From Streptomyces sp. SPB162 (GTDB lineage Bacteria > Actinomycetota > Actinomycetes > Streptomycetales > Streptomycetaceae), in NCBI RefSeq assembly GCF_029504575.1, contig NZ_JAQFII010000001.1, positions 2,764,501 to 2,828,500 on the forward strand: a stretch of 64,000 bases of DNA. The letters run 5' to 3'. How positions within the stretch are numbered: the stretch's first letter is position 1; every line of letters begins with the position of its first letter. This document shows positions 20,927 to 30,232 of this stretch, one piece after another. Under the pieces are notes generated by a model, which saw nothing but the letters and a program-made list of their open reading frames with translations, did not search any database and was not told the DNA's origin. A program made the translations under genes and the position numbers.

Positions 20927-21523
20927 GTGGATTCGCTGTACAAGGCCCTCATCGCTGCGGCTGTCACCAGCATTCTCAGCCTGTTCGGCTTCGTGATTCA
21001 GGACCAGCTCGGGCGCCGCTCTCGGCTCGAACGCCGAAAGACGCTGCTTGAGGACGCAGCGCGTCGGGTTGCCTTCACAACGGATTGGTGGAAGGCGATG
21101 GAGCTGCTGAGTCCGCCACCCGACGAACTGACCGAGGCCAGGGCCAGGAGCCTCGCCTGGCTGAACGATGCCTCGACGATCGCCGCCGAAGCCAAGCAAC
21201 CACCTGTCGCCGAGCGACATCAGCTGTCCCTGAGCAGAATGCTGCTGATCTATCGCTTCGAGCGTCGATCCGCGAACGTCATCCGGCTCTGCTTCTACCT
21301 CACTCTGGCCTTCCTCATCATATTCGCGACCGCCATCCCCTCCGACAGCGGCACGAGCTACTTCGCTGACGACTTCTGGGTTTTGGCCGTGTTCGCCCTC
21401 TTCGCCCTGATACTGCGCGCGTGGGCGGTCATGGCCGATAAACGTCCTCCGAGCCAGGCCCGGAACCCGACCGCTCCAGGCTCGGGCTGGGGCTCGGGTT
21501 GGGGCCCGGACTCGGACTCCTGA
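20927..21523 (+). CDS. Small three-helix membrane protein of the inserted element
   Basis: A 198-aa protein of unknown family. One hydrophobic helix is near the N-terminus (about residues 6-26: ALIAAAVTSILSLFGFVIQ), then a charged helical cytoplasmic-type domain (about 30-115), then two helices (about 120-142 and 155-178) and a Gly/Pro/Ser tail. Start chosen at GTG 20927 because GGAGGA sits 5 nt upstream; an open frame extends further upstream but without a ribosome site. Codon use is less GC-biased than in the flanking genes. It lies inside the 42-bp-repeat interval, so it is a candidate cargo gene. Confidence 0.65.
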   Translation: MDSLYKALIAAAVTSILSLFGFVIQDQLGRRSRLERRKTLLEDAARRVAFTTDWWKAMELLSPPPDELTEARARSLAWLNDASTIAAEAKQPPVAERHQLSLSRMLLIYRFERRSANVIRLCFYLTLAFLIIFATAIPSDSGTSYFADDFWVLAVFALFALILRAWAVMADKRPPSQARNPTAPGSGWGSGWGPDSDS

Positions 21524-21663
21524 CCGTCCGCCGCATAAGGCGACATCGTTGCTTTGTGCAGCACTTGCGAAACGCGATGAGGGACCTCGTGGAGTCGGGC
21601 CGCGTGACCGCACCTGTCACCCAACCCTGCATCAGACCCCAGCACGCTTCGTCGCGGTTGACC

Positions 21664-21703
21664 CGGCGGTGACGGAGCATGCGGAACGCTTCCGTCACCG
21701 CCG
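21664..21703. terminator. 13-bp perfect hairpin between the two element genes
   Basis: CGGCGGTGACGGA (21664-21676) pairs with TCCGTCACCGCCG (21691-21703) over a 14-nt loop. It lies in the 234-bp space between the two membrane-protein genes and could terminate the first or attenuate the second. No T-run follows. Confidence 0.5.
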
Positions 21704-21757
21704 CAGCGTCGACAAGATGAAGCCAGATTCAGGGCTCCGAGCAACGGAGGGGGAAGA

Positions 21758-22324
21758 GTGGGCAGTGGAACGATTGCTTTGTTCGCTGCGATCGTTGGGG
21801 TAACGGGAACCCTGTTCGCGCCTGTGCTCTCGCAGAGGCTCGTTGCTCGGGTTCAGAGAGAGCAGTTCGAGCGACAGCAGCAGCTGACCCATGGGCAATG
21901 GCTGCGCGAGCAGGGCCAGTCTGAGCTGGCTCAGAAGCGTGCGTGCTACGTAGCAACCAACGCTGCCTTCCGTCGCTACCGGATCGAGCTCATGAACTTC
22001 TTGTGGCACGTTCATCGAGGCGATGTCACTGCCAGAGCGCAGGAGGCGTTGGAAGCAGCACGCCACGGGCACGGCGCGGCCTTCGCCGAGGCGCAGATGA
22101 TCGCGTCCGCGCCGGTATTGGGAGAGTTGGACATCAACGCTAAGGCTTTGTCTTCGGCCTACCGCAAGATCAAGTACCTGGAGGAAGGTAATCCAGAACC
22201 GACCGGCTCCTTCGAGGAGATCGGGGTAGATCTGGCATGGCTCTGGGATCGGTGGAAGGTGATGCGGGGCGTGATGCGTCAGGACTTGGGCATCAACGAT
22301 GCTGCGACGCCTCCCTCTGGCTGA
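21758..22324 (+). CDS. Membrane-anchored coiled-coil protein of the inserted element
   Basis: A 188-aa protein. A single N-terminal hydrophobic helix (about residues 4-24: GTIALFAAIVGVTGTLFAP) is followed by a Gln/Arg/Glu-rich coiled coil (about 28-60) and a helical domain with conserved-looking Trp residues. The arrangement (one helix, then a soluble helical domain) recurs in small proteins of actinobacterial integrative elements and defence islands, but I cannot name a family. GTG start with GGAGGGGGAAGA upstream. Same direction as the preceding small membrane protein, 234 bp downstream. Function unknown. Confidence 0.7.
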   Translation: MGSGTIALFAAIVGVTGTLFAPVLSQRLVARVQREQFERQQQLTHGQWLREQGQSELAQKRACYVATNAAFRRYRIELMNFLWHVHRGDVTARAQEALEAARHGHGAAFAEAQMIASAPVLGELDINAKALSSAYRKIKYLEEGNPEPTGSFEEIGVDLAWLWDRWKVMRGVMRQDLGINDAATPPSG

Positions 22325-22465
22325 CCACCAGCCAACGGCCTTGGCGCATGTGCCCTGCCACGCGTGAGGGCCTACAGGCGGCCCAGGCGGCGCCATACGG
22401 CCCCTTGTGGGGGCTTTATCACAGGTGAGGGGCGGTTTTCCCTGATCGCTGAGCTAGTAACACCC

Positions 22466-22507
22466 TCTTGCCGCACGTCCACCCCACGGGGCGAACGGGT
22501 AGGTCAG
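22466..22507 (+). repeat. 42-bp direct repeat, right copy (candidate attR)
   Basis: Perfect copy of 19599-19640 in the same orientation. Sequence diverges immediately on both sides, as expected for a recombination core. Confidence 0.9.
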
Positions 22508-22603
22508 CGAGCGGCCGCTCGGGCTCTGCCTGCGGCTTCTCCCGCGTTCTCCCGCCCTGTCCCGCCCTGTCCCGTCTTCTCAGTTGAGCGGGCGGGGAAC
22601 GGA

Positions 22604-22636
22604 ACGGGGGCGGGACTCCAAGAGTCCCGCCCCCGT
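22604..22636 (-). terminator. Terminator-like hairpin of the surface-protein gene
   Basis: ACGGGGGCGGGACTC pairs perfectly with GAGTCCCGCCCCCGT over a CAA loop. It lies 56 bp past the stop of the gene at 22692-24143 and is the likely end of that transcript. Confidence 0.7.
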
Positions 22637-22691
22637 CACTTCGGCTGCCGCGGTCGCATCGACCGCTCCAGCCGTTGGCTACTGCCCGCTG

Positions 22692-24143
22692 CTACTCGGC
22701 TGCGGGAGTCGCGGACGCCTTCTTCCGGCGGAGGAAGAAGACCGCGCCGCCGCCGATCACGACGAGCGCGACGGCGATGCCCGCGATCATCGGGGTGGCG
22801 CTGCTGCCACCCGTCTGAGCGAGGTCGCCGCCGGTGGTGCCGGTGGTGCCGGTGGTGCCGGTGGTGGTACCGGCCGAGGCCGGGCTGGGCTGGGTGGACG
22901 GGGTGGCGCTGGGCGTCGGGGTCGGCGTGCCGTTACCCGTCGCCTTGCAGTCCAGAACACCGGTGAAGGTCTTCGTGGTGCCGTCCGGGAGGGGAACGAC
23001 GATCGTGTAGCTCGCGTCCTCCTTGGCCGGGACGGTCACCGTCTGGGACTTGCCCGCTTCGATCGTGTAGCTCTTGCCGCCGAGCGGGAAGGTGAAGGGC
23101 TTGTCACCCTCGTTGGCGACGGTCACGTCCACACCGCCCGCGGCGCAGTTGACCTTGGCGGAGACGGCCAGGACCGCGCCCTTCGAGGCCCAGGTGGCGG
23201 AGGCCGGAGCGGAGACGCTGCTCTCGCTGGAGCCGGCGAGGATCTGGGTCTGCTTGCGGACCTCACCGACCGAGGTGAAGACGCGGCCGACCGGGATCTT
23301 GGTGGCCGCTTCGACGACGAGCTTGGTGCCGCCGTCGGCGCTGCCGGCCGGCACGTCGAAGAACAGCTCGGCGCCGTCGGTGACGTTGGTGACCGGCTTG
23401 CCGGCCTTGTCGACGACCTTGACGCCGTCAGGCGCGTCACCGGCCAGGCGCACCTTCGCCGAGGCGGCGTTGGTGTGGACGGTGACCGGGCCGAGCTTCT
23501 CGCCGGCCTTGCCCGAGACGGCGGTCGGCGTCAGGGAGATCGACGCCTTCGGCTCGGTGGCGACGGTCGCCTTCTTCGCCTCGTCCGTCAGGTAGTCGGC
23601 GAGCTTCTCCGCCTTCGGGTTCTTGGCGGTGACGTCCGCGTGGTCCGAGAAGCGCCAGATGGCGACCTGGGTGCCGGTGGCGGCGGTCTCCGGCGTCAGC
23701 TTGTGTGCACCCGACGTCTTCGACAGCGCGGCGAGGTCGTTCACCTGCGGGTACGAGTGCTGCAGGATCCAGTTGATCTTGTTCGCGGTGTCGGCGTCGT
23801 GCAGCGACGAAGCACCCCAGGAGGCTTCCTGGTAGTTGGCCCCGGGGGCCGTGTGGGTGCCGATGTCGATGCAGTACGTCTGCAGCGTGCCGCCGCCCGT
23901 GGCGTCCATGCGGAACAGGCCGGCGGAGACGGTCTGCTTCCCACCCTTGCCGTCCTTGTAGACGGCGTCGCCGAACTGGCCCGGCTGAAGGCCCGACAGG
24001 ACGGCGGTCGCGCCACCGGCGGCCGGCGCGACGTCGTCCGCGAGTGCGGTTCCCGCGCCGGATATCGCACCAGCGGCGAGCAGACCCGTGACCAGGCCCG
24101 CGGCGGCGAGGCGGGCAACGCCTCGCCTCTGAATCTTGAACAT
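22692..24143 (-). CDS. Thioester-domain (Cys-Gln) surface protein with LAXTG sortase signal
   Basis: A 483-aa secreted, cell-wall-anchored protein. It has a signal peptide (residues 1-36, ending GTALA), a thioester domain with the reactive Cys in TYCIDIGTH (about residue 91) and the partner Gln in the TQVAIW block (about 155), a middle region of about 200 residues with beta-rich repeats, a Thr/Pro/Ser/Gly linker, LAQTG near residue 440, a hydrophobic helix and a basic tail RRKK. LAXTG is the signal used by class E sortases. The thioester is expected to react covalently with host or surface amines. ATG preceded by AAGGGGAG. A 0.4-kb AT-richer leader separates it from dynB. Confidence 0.9.
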   Translation of the reverse strand: MFKIQRRGVARLAAAGLVTGLLAAGAISGAGTALADDVAPAAGGATAVLSGLQPGQFGDAVYKDGKGGKQTVSAGLFRMDATGGGTLQTYCIDIGTHTAPGANYQEASWGASSLHDADTANKINWILQHSYPQVNDLAALSKTSGAHKLTPETAATGTQVAIWRFSDHADVTAKNPKAEKLADYLTDEAKKATVATEPKASISLTPTAVSGKAGEKLGPVTVHTNAASAKVRLAGDAPDGVKVVDKAGKPVTNVTDGAELFFDVPAGSADGGTKLVVEAATKIPVGRVFTSVGEVRKQTQILAGSSESSVSAPASATWASKGAVLAVSAKVNCAAGGVDVTVANEGDKPFTFPLGGKSYTIEAGKSQTVTVPAKEDASYTIVVPLPDGTTKTFTGVLDCKATGNGTPTPTPSATPSTQPSPASAGTTTGTTGTTGTTGGDLAQTGGSSATPMIAGIAVALVVIGGGAVFFLRRKKASATPAAE

Positions 24144-24500
24144 GGAACTCCCCTTCGGGCGAAGCCGGGTCGTGAGGGTGGCCTCGCCTGCGGCTCCGAG
24201 AGCATCCGAGCCCCCGCAGTACCAAAGGGATCCTAGGAAGCAGAGGTATCCGGGCCACCAACAATCCCCTCCGCTAACCATTTCGAATCGCAATCGTTAT
24301 GCGATGAAGGGGTAATACCGTGATTGTCGATAAATCCCCTCTCGAGTGCGCCCACATAAAGCGGACAGCACCTAAAGAAATGGGCTGCAATCTGCGGATA
24401 ACCGGCCGGTTCTGGATATGTCCATCACTCGTGCAGGTGAAATCCCGACCCGGAGACTTGGAGGCCCGGAGACCGTAGACCCCTGGCCCTGGCCTCCGCG
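24144..24500. promoter_or_regulatory. AT-richer leader/promoter region of the surface-protein gene
   Basis: About 360 bp without a gene. It is visibly poorer in GC than its surroundings around 24280-24420 and contains a short inverted repeat TCGCA...TGCGA near 24287-24303. It probably holds the promoter of the minus-strand surface-protein gene; no clear -35/-10 pair can be fixed. Confidence 0.4.
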
Positions 24501-24530
24501 CCGGTGCCCGCGAAACCGTCCGGGCACCGG
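24501..24530 (-). terminator. Terminator hairpin after the dynamin-like gene pair
   Basis: CCGGTGCCCG pairs perfectly with CGGGCACCGG over a 10-nt loop, starting 2 bp past the stop of the gene at 24533-26191. Confidence 0.7.
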
Positions 24531-24532
24531 CC

Positions 24533-26191
24533 TCAGCCCCCGGCCACCACCGCGTACTGCTCGCGCACCTCCCGGTAGCGCAGCAGTTCCGCCGCGACCG
24601 GTTCCAGCACCCGCGCCCGGCCGCAGTCCGCCGCGGCGGCCCGCAACCGGCGCTCCGCCAGTTGTCCGTGGCGCCGGGCCGGGCCGCGTGCGGCGATGCG
24701 GCAGGCCCAGGCGAGCGCCTGCCCGCCGAGGGCACCGACCGCGAGGAATGTGACCGGCAGCCACCACGAGGCGTCGAGCGAGTCCACCGCGATCGCGACC
24801 AGGCACACCGCGCCGGCCACCGCCAGGCTCATCAGCAGCCACTGGACGGCGCCCACCGCCGACCACCAGGCGGGCCGTTCCGGCTCCCCCGGATCCGCCC
24901 GGGTCGCCGCCGTGTCCAGCGCCGCCGGCAGTCCCTCGCCACCGCGTCGCGCCGCGTCCCGCACCGCCCGCGCCCACGGGACGGGCAGGCCCAGGGCGGC
25001 GTCGTCCGCGAGCGCCCGCACCGCCTCGTCCACGGCAGGACGGGACGCGGCGAGCCCGGCCGACCCACGGGTGCCCATGCCCGCCCCGCCCTGGTGGTCG
25101 GCGGTCAGCCGCCCCCACGGGGTGCCGCAGGCGGCCTCCGCGGCCCCCGCCCACGCGCGTTCCGCCGCCTCACGGGCGCCCGTGACTCCCACCGCGTCGG
25201 CCAACCGGTCGACGAACTCCTCGCGCGCGGGATCCGTCAGGCCCACCACGCCGTCGCCCACGTACAGCGACTGCAACCGGCCCGCGGTGCGGTCCACATC
25301 GGCCGCGAGCCGCCGGTTGGCCGATCCCCGCTCCGCCACGATCTGGCCGAGGCAGGCCCGCAGATCGGGCACGCCGAAACCGTTGAGCGCGGAGACCGCG
25401 AGCACCACCGCGCCGGCGTCGCCGTGCTCGCCGACCGCGAGTCCGTCCTCGTCCAGCAGCCGCCGCAGATCGTCGAGTACCTGGTCGGCGGCGTCGCCGG
25501 GCAGCCGGTCCACCTGGTTGAGCACCAGCAGCGTGACGTCCGCATGGCCGGCCAGCGGCCGCAGATAGCGTTCGTGCAGCGCGGCGTCCGCGTACTTCTC
25601 CGGGTCGAGCACCCACACCACGACGTCCACCAGCCGCAGCAGCCGGTCCACCTCGTCTCGGTGGCCGGGCGCGGCCGAGTCGTGGTCCGGCATGTCCAGC
25701 AGTACGAGCCCGGCCAACCGCTCGTCCGTACCGGGCACGCGATCGGCGCCGTCCAGCACACTCCGTCGGGCGTAACGATCCTGTGGGGCGATGCCGAGCC
25801 GGTCGAGCAGTCCGGCCGCGCCCGCCGGGTCCCATGAGCAGGAGACCGGTGCGGCGGTGGTCGGCCGGCGGACGCCCGTCTCGGAGAGCTCCAGTCCCGC
25901 GAGCGCGTTGAACAGCGTCGACTTGCCGCTCCCGGTGGCACCGGCCAGCGCGACGACCGTGTGGTCGAGCGACAGCCGCCGGCGTTCACCGAGCCGTTCC
26001 AACAGCGCTCCGCTCTCCGCCAGTTCGTCCGGGCTGACGCGTGCCCTGGACAGCCCCAGCAGCTCCCCGAGCGCCTCGGCCCGGGCCGCGAGCGGATCGG
26101 GGGCGCGCCCAGCCCCGTAGGAGCCGCGCGTCCCCCCGGCGCTGCCGCTGCCGGTTCCGCCGGTTCCTGCCGTGGAAGCCACCGCGGTCAC
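24533..26191 (-). CDS. dynB: Dynamin-like GTPase, membrane-bound (DynB type)
   Basis: A 552-aa GTPase with P-loop GATGSGKST (about residue 85), G3 LDMPDHDS, and G4-like NQVDR. Two adjacent hydrophobic helices (about residues 455-500: [19 protein letters not shown] and [20 protein letters not shown]) anchor it in the membrane. In Streptomyces the paired dynamin-like proteins DynA and DynB stabilise FtsZ rings at sporulation septa; the one with membrane helices is DynB. Assignment rests on this architecture and the tandem arrangement. Its start overlaps the upstream GTPase stop by four bases (ATGA), so the two are coupled. Confidence 0.75.
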   Translation of the reverse strand: MTAVASTAGTGGTGSGSAGGTRGSYGAGRAPDPLAARAEALGELLGLSRARVSPDELAESGALLERLGERRRLSLDHTVVALAGATGSGKSTLFNALAGLELSETGVRRPTTAAPVSCSWDPAGAAGLLDRLGIAPQDRYARRSVLDGADRVPGTDERLAGLVLLDMPDHDSAAPGHRDEVDRLLRLVDVVVWVLDPEKYADAALHERYLRPLAGHADVTLLVLNQVDRLPGDAADQVLDDLRRLLDEDGLAVGEHGDAGAVVLAVSALNGFGVPDLRACLGQIVAERGSANRRLAADVDRTAGRLQSLYVGDGVVGLTDPAREEFVDRLADAVGVTGAREAAERAWAGAAEAACGTPWGRLTADHQGGAGMGTRGSAGLAASRPAVDEAVRALADDAALGLPVPWARAVRDAARRGGEGLPAALDTAATRADPGEPERPAWWSAVGAVQWLLMSLAVAGAVCLVAIAVDSLDASWWLPVTFLAVGALGGQALAWACRIAARGPARRHGQLAERRLRAAAADCGRARVLEPVAAELLRYREVREQYAVVAGG

Positions 26192-27816
26192 CTCTCCTTC
26201 TGCAGTAGGGATAGTGCGGCGATCAGTGACGACTGCTGCCGCGCGGTCACGTCGAGGGCGTCCACGGGCGCCAGCCGCCGTTCGCGCTCACCACGCAGCA
26301 GTTCGGTGACCCCGTCCTCCAGCCGCTCCCGCGCCCGGTCGCGCATCCGCAGCGCGGCCTGCGCCCCGACGGTGTCCGCGAGCCGTTCGCCGGCCCCGCT
26401 CCCGCGCCGGCCGCCGAGCAGGACGGTGGCCAGCAGCGCCGCCGCGTCCTCCGGGTCGGCGGCGGCGCGGTCCGGGCCGCGGGCGGCCCGCACCTCGGCG
26501 TACGCGAGGTCGGTGAGACCCTCGCGCCAGGCCGTGACCGCGGCGTCGATCCGGTCCGCGGCCGCCGCCCGGTCCGGGCGCATGTCGGGTTCCGCGAGCA
26601 GCGCGGCCCCCGCGCGGTCCCGCCGCCATCCGGCGGCGACGCGTTCGTCGGCCGCGTCGATCTCGGAGCGCAGCAGCGCCGCGAGCCCGTCGGCCAGCGC
26701 GGACTGCAGCGCCTCGCGCCCGCAGTACGGGTACTCCAGCCAGCGCGCCAGCGCCTCGCCGGCCAACGGCACCCCGGCCGCCACCGCGCCGTCGATCCGT
26801 TCCGCCGCCTCCGCGTAGGCGTCCTCCACGCCGCGGGCCAGCCGTACCGCCGCCGCGTGCTGGACAGCGGACGCGGCGGCCAGCGCCGGCATCCTGGTGC
26901 GCATCGAGTCCAGGACACCGACCGCGGTGCGGTGTGCCGCCCGGCGGCGGGCGGCGGGGTCCTCTGCGTTGTGCGCCAGCCACTGGCGCAGCGCGGCGAC
27001 CGCGGTCCGCGGCAGCAGCCCGCCGGCCCCCGCCGATTCGGGCAGCTCCGGAACGGTGAACCGCGGTACGTCCCCGAGCCCGGCCTTCGCCAGCAGCGCC
27101 GCGTAGTGCCGCCCGACGTCCTCGGCGATCTGGTGCGGCACCCGGTCCAGCACGGTGGCCAGCGTGACGTTGTACTCCTTGGCGGTGCGCAGCAGGTGCC
27201 AGGGCAGCGCGTCGGCGTACCGCGACGCGGTCGTGACCAGGATCCAGATGTCCGCCGCGCAGATCAGCTTCGCGGCCAGCTCGCGGTTGCGCGCGACCAG
27301 CGAGTCGATGTCGGGGGCGTCCAGCAGCGCGAGCCCCCTGGGCAGCGCGTCGTCGATCTCCAGCCGCAGCAGTTCGCCCTGCGCGCCGCCGTCCTCGTCC
27401 TCGTCCCGCGTCCCCGGCCGCGCGGACCAGGCCCGCGCCAGGCCCGGCAGGACCCGCGAGTCGGCGAACCAGGCCCGGTCCGCGGGGTGGCACACCAGCA
27501 CCGGCGTGCGTGTCGTGGGCCGCAGCACCCCCGCCGCACTGACCCGACGCCCCACCAGCGAGTTGACCAGCGTGGACTTCCCCGCCCCCGTCGATCCGCC
27601 GATCACCGCCAGCAACGGCGCTTCGGGGGTCCGCAGCCGGGGCGCGAGATAGTCGTCGAGCTGCGCGATCAGCTCCTGGCGGGTACGGCGGGCCCGTGCG
27701 GCTCCGGGAACAGGGAACGGAAACCGCGCGACGTCGACACGGTCGCGCAGCGCGGACAGCGCGTCGAGCAGATCAGGCCGTACGTCCAAGATCGCCACAC
27801 CGGCAGAATGCCCCAT
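26188..27816 (-). CDS. dynA: Dynamin-like GTPase, soluble partner (DynA type)
   Basis: A 542-aa GTPase with P-loop [15 protein letters not shown] (about residue 73), a TTRTP switch region, G3 LLDAPDIDS and a long helical C-terminal part without hydrophobic helices. It lies immediately upstream of the membrane-bound GTPase, with a 4-bp overlap, consistent with the DynA-DynB pair that acts at the sporulation septum. The ATG at 27816 is used; a GTG seven codons later is possible. Symbol assigned by architecture and synteny, not by alignment. Confidence 0.72.
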   Translation of the reverse strand: MGHSAGVAILDVRPDLLDALSALRDRVDVARFPFPVPGAARARRTRQELIAQLDDYLAPRLRTPEAPLLAVIGGSTGAGKSTLVNSLVGRRVSAAGVLRPTTRTPVLVCHPADRAWFADSRVLPGLARAWSARPGTRDEDEDGGAQGELLRLEIDDALPRGLALLDAPDIDSLVARNRELAAKLICAADIWILVTTASRYADALPWHLLRTAKEYNVTLATVLDRVPHQIAEDVGRHYAALLAKAGLGDVPRFTVPELPESAGAGGLLPRTAVAALRQWLAHNAEDPAARRRAAHRTAVGVLDSMRTRMPALAAASAVQHAAAVRLARGVEDAYAEAAERIDGAVAAGVPLAGEALARWLEYPYCGREALQSALADGLAALLRSEIDAADERVAAGWRRDRAGAALLAEPDMRPDRAAAADRIDAAVTAWREGLTDLAYAEVRAARGPDRAAADPEDAAALLATVLLGGRRGSGAGERLADTVGAQAALRMRDRARERLEDGVTELLRGERERRLAPVDALDVTARQQSSLIAALSLLQKER

Positions 27817-28115
27817 TTTGGCGCATTTTTGAAGCGTATACCGCCCAGTTCACACCTTTTCAACCCGCACGCACCCGATACGGTGCCCATGGTGCCGGCG
27901 AGACCGGGGCATAACGAGTGCACAACAGCCGTCGACTGAGGCGGAAAAAGCGGTGCAGCATTCCTACCTGCCTGCGATTATCGGACCGCTTCACTGAACC
28001 TCCACAACGTGTCACGGAGGTGAAGCAACCGGTAGCCGGTCCACCGCGCCCTATCCTTGACCCCGGCCAGGTCACGGAACCACCCAGGGGCGGAGACAGC
28101 CGCGGCCACTGTCCG
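27817..28115. other. Divergent intergenic region between dynA and tRNA-Arg
   Basis: About 300 bp, AT-richer near 27820-27870. It should contain the promoter of the dynA-dynB operon (minus) and of the tRNA (plus). No gene or clear repeat seen. Confidence 0.4.
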
Positions 28116-28191
28116 GCCCCCATAGCTCAGTGGATAGAGCAGGTGCCTTCTAAGCACTTGGCCGCAGGTTCGAGTCCTGCTGGGGGCACCA
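28116..28191 (+). tRNA. tRNA-Arg (anticodon UCU), CCA encoded
   Basis: A full cloverleaf is visible: acceptor GCCCCCA paired with TGGGGGC, D arm GCTC..GAGC, anticodon stem GGTGC/GCACT with loop CTTCTAA (anticodon TCT), T arm GCAGG-TTCGAGT-CCTGC, and a genomic CCA at 28189-28191. It decodes AGA, a rare codon in high-GC genomes. No copy of its 3' end was found downstream, so there is no sign of an element integrated into it. Confidence 0.95.
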
Positions 28192-28660
28192 CAGCACCAC
28201 CCGCCCGGCGTACGCCCAAGGGGAAACCTTTCCCCAGGTCAGCGCCGGGACGCCGCAGCGGATACGCCCCGGGCACCAACCGCTCCTCAGGGCAAGTGCC
28301 TGGCGGCTGCGCCCGGCTGTGACCGGGTTCCCGCGGGTGGCCGCGGCGAATACGCGGCGAAGTTCTGACGCGACCACTCCTGGCCATGGCCGGCAGGTAG
28401 GGACCCCAGCTTCGCTCCACGGCAAGGGCGCCGCTCGGGCGGAGCATCGCCTCCGCAGTCCGTGTCCCGGCACGCGTCGACCCCGCCCGTCGCCATCGAC
28501 GCCGTGCTCGAGCCCTGCTACGTTCCCGCACCCCATCGCGTGAGCCGATCTACCGCGCCGGAGGGGGCTTTGCCTGTCCAGCCCACCTGGCCCGGCGACC
28601 CGGCGACAGGGCGACCCGGCGAGCTACGGCGGGGCCATCCCACTCTTGCCGTAGCGGAGA
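28192..28660. other. Gene-free stretch downstream of tRNA-Arg
   Basis: About 470 bp. It holds the hairpin at 28220-28235 and GC-rich sequence without a convincing gene. GC drops sharply at its right edge, where the orphan membrane-protein gene begins. Confidence 0.5.
28220..28235 (+). terminator. Hairpin after tRNA-Arg
   Basis: GGGGAAA-CC-TTTCCCC, a perfect 7-bp stem, 29 bp past the CCA end; likely the tRNA transcript terminator although the loop is only 2 nt. Confidence 0.5.
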
Positions 28661-29773
28661 TCAGCCGTCTGGCGACGACATCTGCTTGGTTGTCGGAGAA
28701 GCCGCCTTCTGCAGTTCTTCACCTTTACTGTCGACGAGTCGAGTGAACAATTGTTGCGAATACCCGAAAATTACCGCGTAGGCAAGTATCTGCCATTGCG
28801 ACTCCAAATGGATGCCGGGCGCCGCGAAGAGCAGTAGCAGCCCGAGAACGGCCGTGATGCCACCTAGGGAGACCTTCAAAACCGCCTGTGCGACATGAAC
28901 CATGTAGGGGTCTTCGACACTCCGGGAGCGAGACAGTGAGACGACGGCCGACATCGCCGCGCCGGCCGCTCCGATCAGTTCGACGATGAAAACATCGCTT
29001 GGGTTGCTGCTACTTCCCAGTGGGCATATTTCGCCCACCCCGTTCAACGCCTTCGTGCATGTCAAACTGGAAGGCCAGCTCGCATCAATGAAACCCAGGA
29101 GAAGAGTCAAACCCATCAGCACGAAGGCCGCAACAAGCAATATCTTGTTGAACTGCCGGAGGCGGCCACGCGTGAATCCATTAGTTACATACGCCCCCCG
29201 CAGTGCACCCTCTATCCGATAACGGCCGGCCCCTTTGTCCGGCCCTGTCCCAGCCGCAACGTTAGCCGGCACAATTCCAGCCGGGTCTGGGTGCTTTGCG
29301 TCGTACTGGGCCGGATCCTCGAGATATTGGCGTCGTGGGTCATCGACAGGCAGGTAATGCTGGACCGTGTCCCGGATTCTGGGAAGCTCCCCCGCAAACA
29401 TGGCATCCGGTAGCAGGCCGACCAGGGCGGTGTCAGCCGCCTGCATGCGAGAGATGGCCATGTCCGCATATCCCGGGTATCGCCAAAGCTGAAGCCCTTT
29501 AGTTTGCGCAGCCTGTATGGATCTCGTTGCGTTATATACAACACTGTCATACAGGAGTTTGTATTCTTGGGCTGTATCTCCTACAACGTCTTCCGTTTCC
29601 GGGTCAATCTGGCCACCTCGGACGGCTATGGCCATTCTTGCCTGATTGATCATCCAATCCGATCGATTCTCACACGAGACACGCCATCTCGAGGACGCGA
29701 AGCTTTGAAAAGCACGCTTCTCTTGTCTGGCAGCTCTTCTTTGCGATCGAGCTTCAGAGCTGATCCAGGACAT
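28661..29773 (-). CDS. Orphan four-helix membrane protein, AT-richer than its surroundings
   Basis: A 370-aa protein of no family I can name. The N-terminal half is soluble, Arg/Lys-rich at the start and helical. The C-terminal part has four hydrophobic helices (about residues 205-228, 260-282, 295-318 and 325-345) and ends with a conserved-looking cytoplasmic motif FGYSQQLFTRLVDSKGEEL. The GC content is clearly lower than in neighbouring genes and rare codons are common, pointing to recent transfer. Start chosen at ATG 29773 with GGGGGA 5 nt upstream; the frame stays open much further upstream but into GC-rich sequence without coding character. The C-terminal helical bundle resembles the membrane modules of effector-type proteins, which is only a guess. 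Confidence 0.75.
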   Translation of the reverse strand: MSWISSEARSQRRAARQEKRAFQSFASSRWRVSCENRSDWMINQARMAIAVRGGQIDPETEDVVGDTAQEYKLLYDSVVYNATRSIQAAQTKGLQLWRYPGYADMAISRMQAADTALVGLLPDAMFAGELPRIRDTVQHYLPVDDPRRQYLEDPAQYDAKHPDPAGIVPANVAAGTGPDKGAGRYRIEGALRGAYVTNGFTRGRLRQFNKILLVAAFVLMGLTLLLGFIDASWPSSLTCTKALNGVGEICPLGSSSNPSDVFIVELIGAAGAAMSAVVSLSRSRSVEDPYMVHVAQAVLKVSLGGITAVLGLLLLFAAPGIHLESQWQILAYAVIFGYSQQLFTRLVDSKGEELQKAASPTTKQMSSPDG

Positions 29774-30232
29774 GACAGTCCCCCATGCCACAAGATGGTC
29801 AGGAAACAATTCCGCTCCGCCGGTCGGCCGCCCAGCTTTTCCACGGACCCGACACCGATCGCAGTCGACGTACCGGTCCAAGCATGGTGACAGTCGTGCG
29901 TCTTTCCTGCTTTCCATTCTGCGACTCGTCATCGAGGTGTGCAAGCTGATCCTTGGCATTACCACCGGACGGGCAGTCCCGCCTCGTGGCGCACCTGCTC
30001 CCCTGAGCGGCGAATGCGGAAGGGCCTGGAAATCTTCCGTTGTCTCCTCGGAACAAAAGGTCGCCACCATCGTGCTCCAGCGCGGGACGTACCCATTCGG
30101 CCCTGTGGTGGGTTTCGGGGGCTGCGGGGCGGGGCCAGTCTTGTGGGCGAGCCGGGGGTGGCTCCGGATGCAGGGCGGGGCGGGCTCGCCTAGCGTCGAT
30201 GCGGGGGCATACCTGCGATGGACGGAGTTTCC
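29774..30232. other. Intergenic region between the orphan gene and the CBS gene
   Basis: About 460 bp between divergent genes; it must hold both promoters. GC rises from left to right, marking the edge of the AT-richer segment near 30050. No gene seen. Confidence 0.4.

Larger units (their letters stand above)
19599..22507. mobile_element. Putative 2.87-kb integrated element bounded by 42-bp direct repeats
   Basis: Identical 42-bp direct repeats lie at 19599-19640 and 22466-22507; flanks outside the 42 bp differ. The interior is less GC-rich than the neighbourhood and contains a 16-bp palindrome, 9-bp iteron-like repeats, several long hairpins and two small membrane-protein genes. This is what a tyrosine-recombinase integration would leave (attL and attR). 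No integrase, excisionase or replication gene is recognisable, so it would be a remnant or a non-autonomous element. The target is not a tRNA gene but the upstream region of ettA. The alternative is a simple duplication of a regulatory sequence. Confidence 0.6.
22325..22691. other. Right end of the element and intergenic space
   Basis: Holds a short hairpin (GCCCC TTGT GGGGC near 22400-22413), the right 42-bp repeat (22466-22507), CCCGCCCTGT-type short repeats, and the surface-protein terminator. No convincing gene is seen. Confidence 0.6.

Noticed and set aside
28116..28191. tRNA-Arg as the attachment site of the AT-richer segment
   Set aside because: No second copy of the tRNA 3' end was found downstream and no integrase is nearby.
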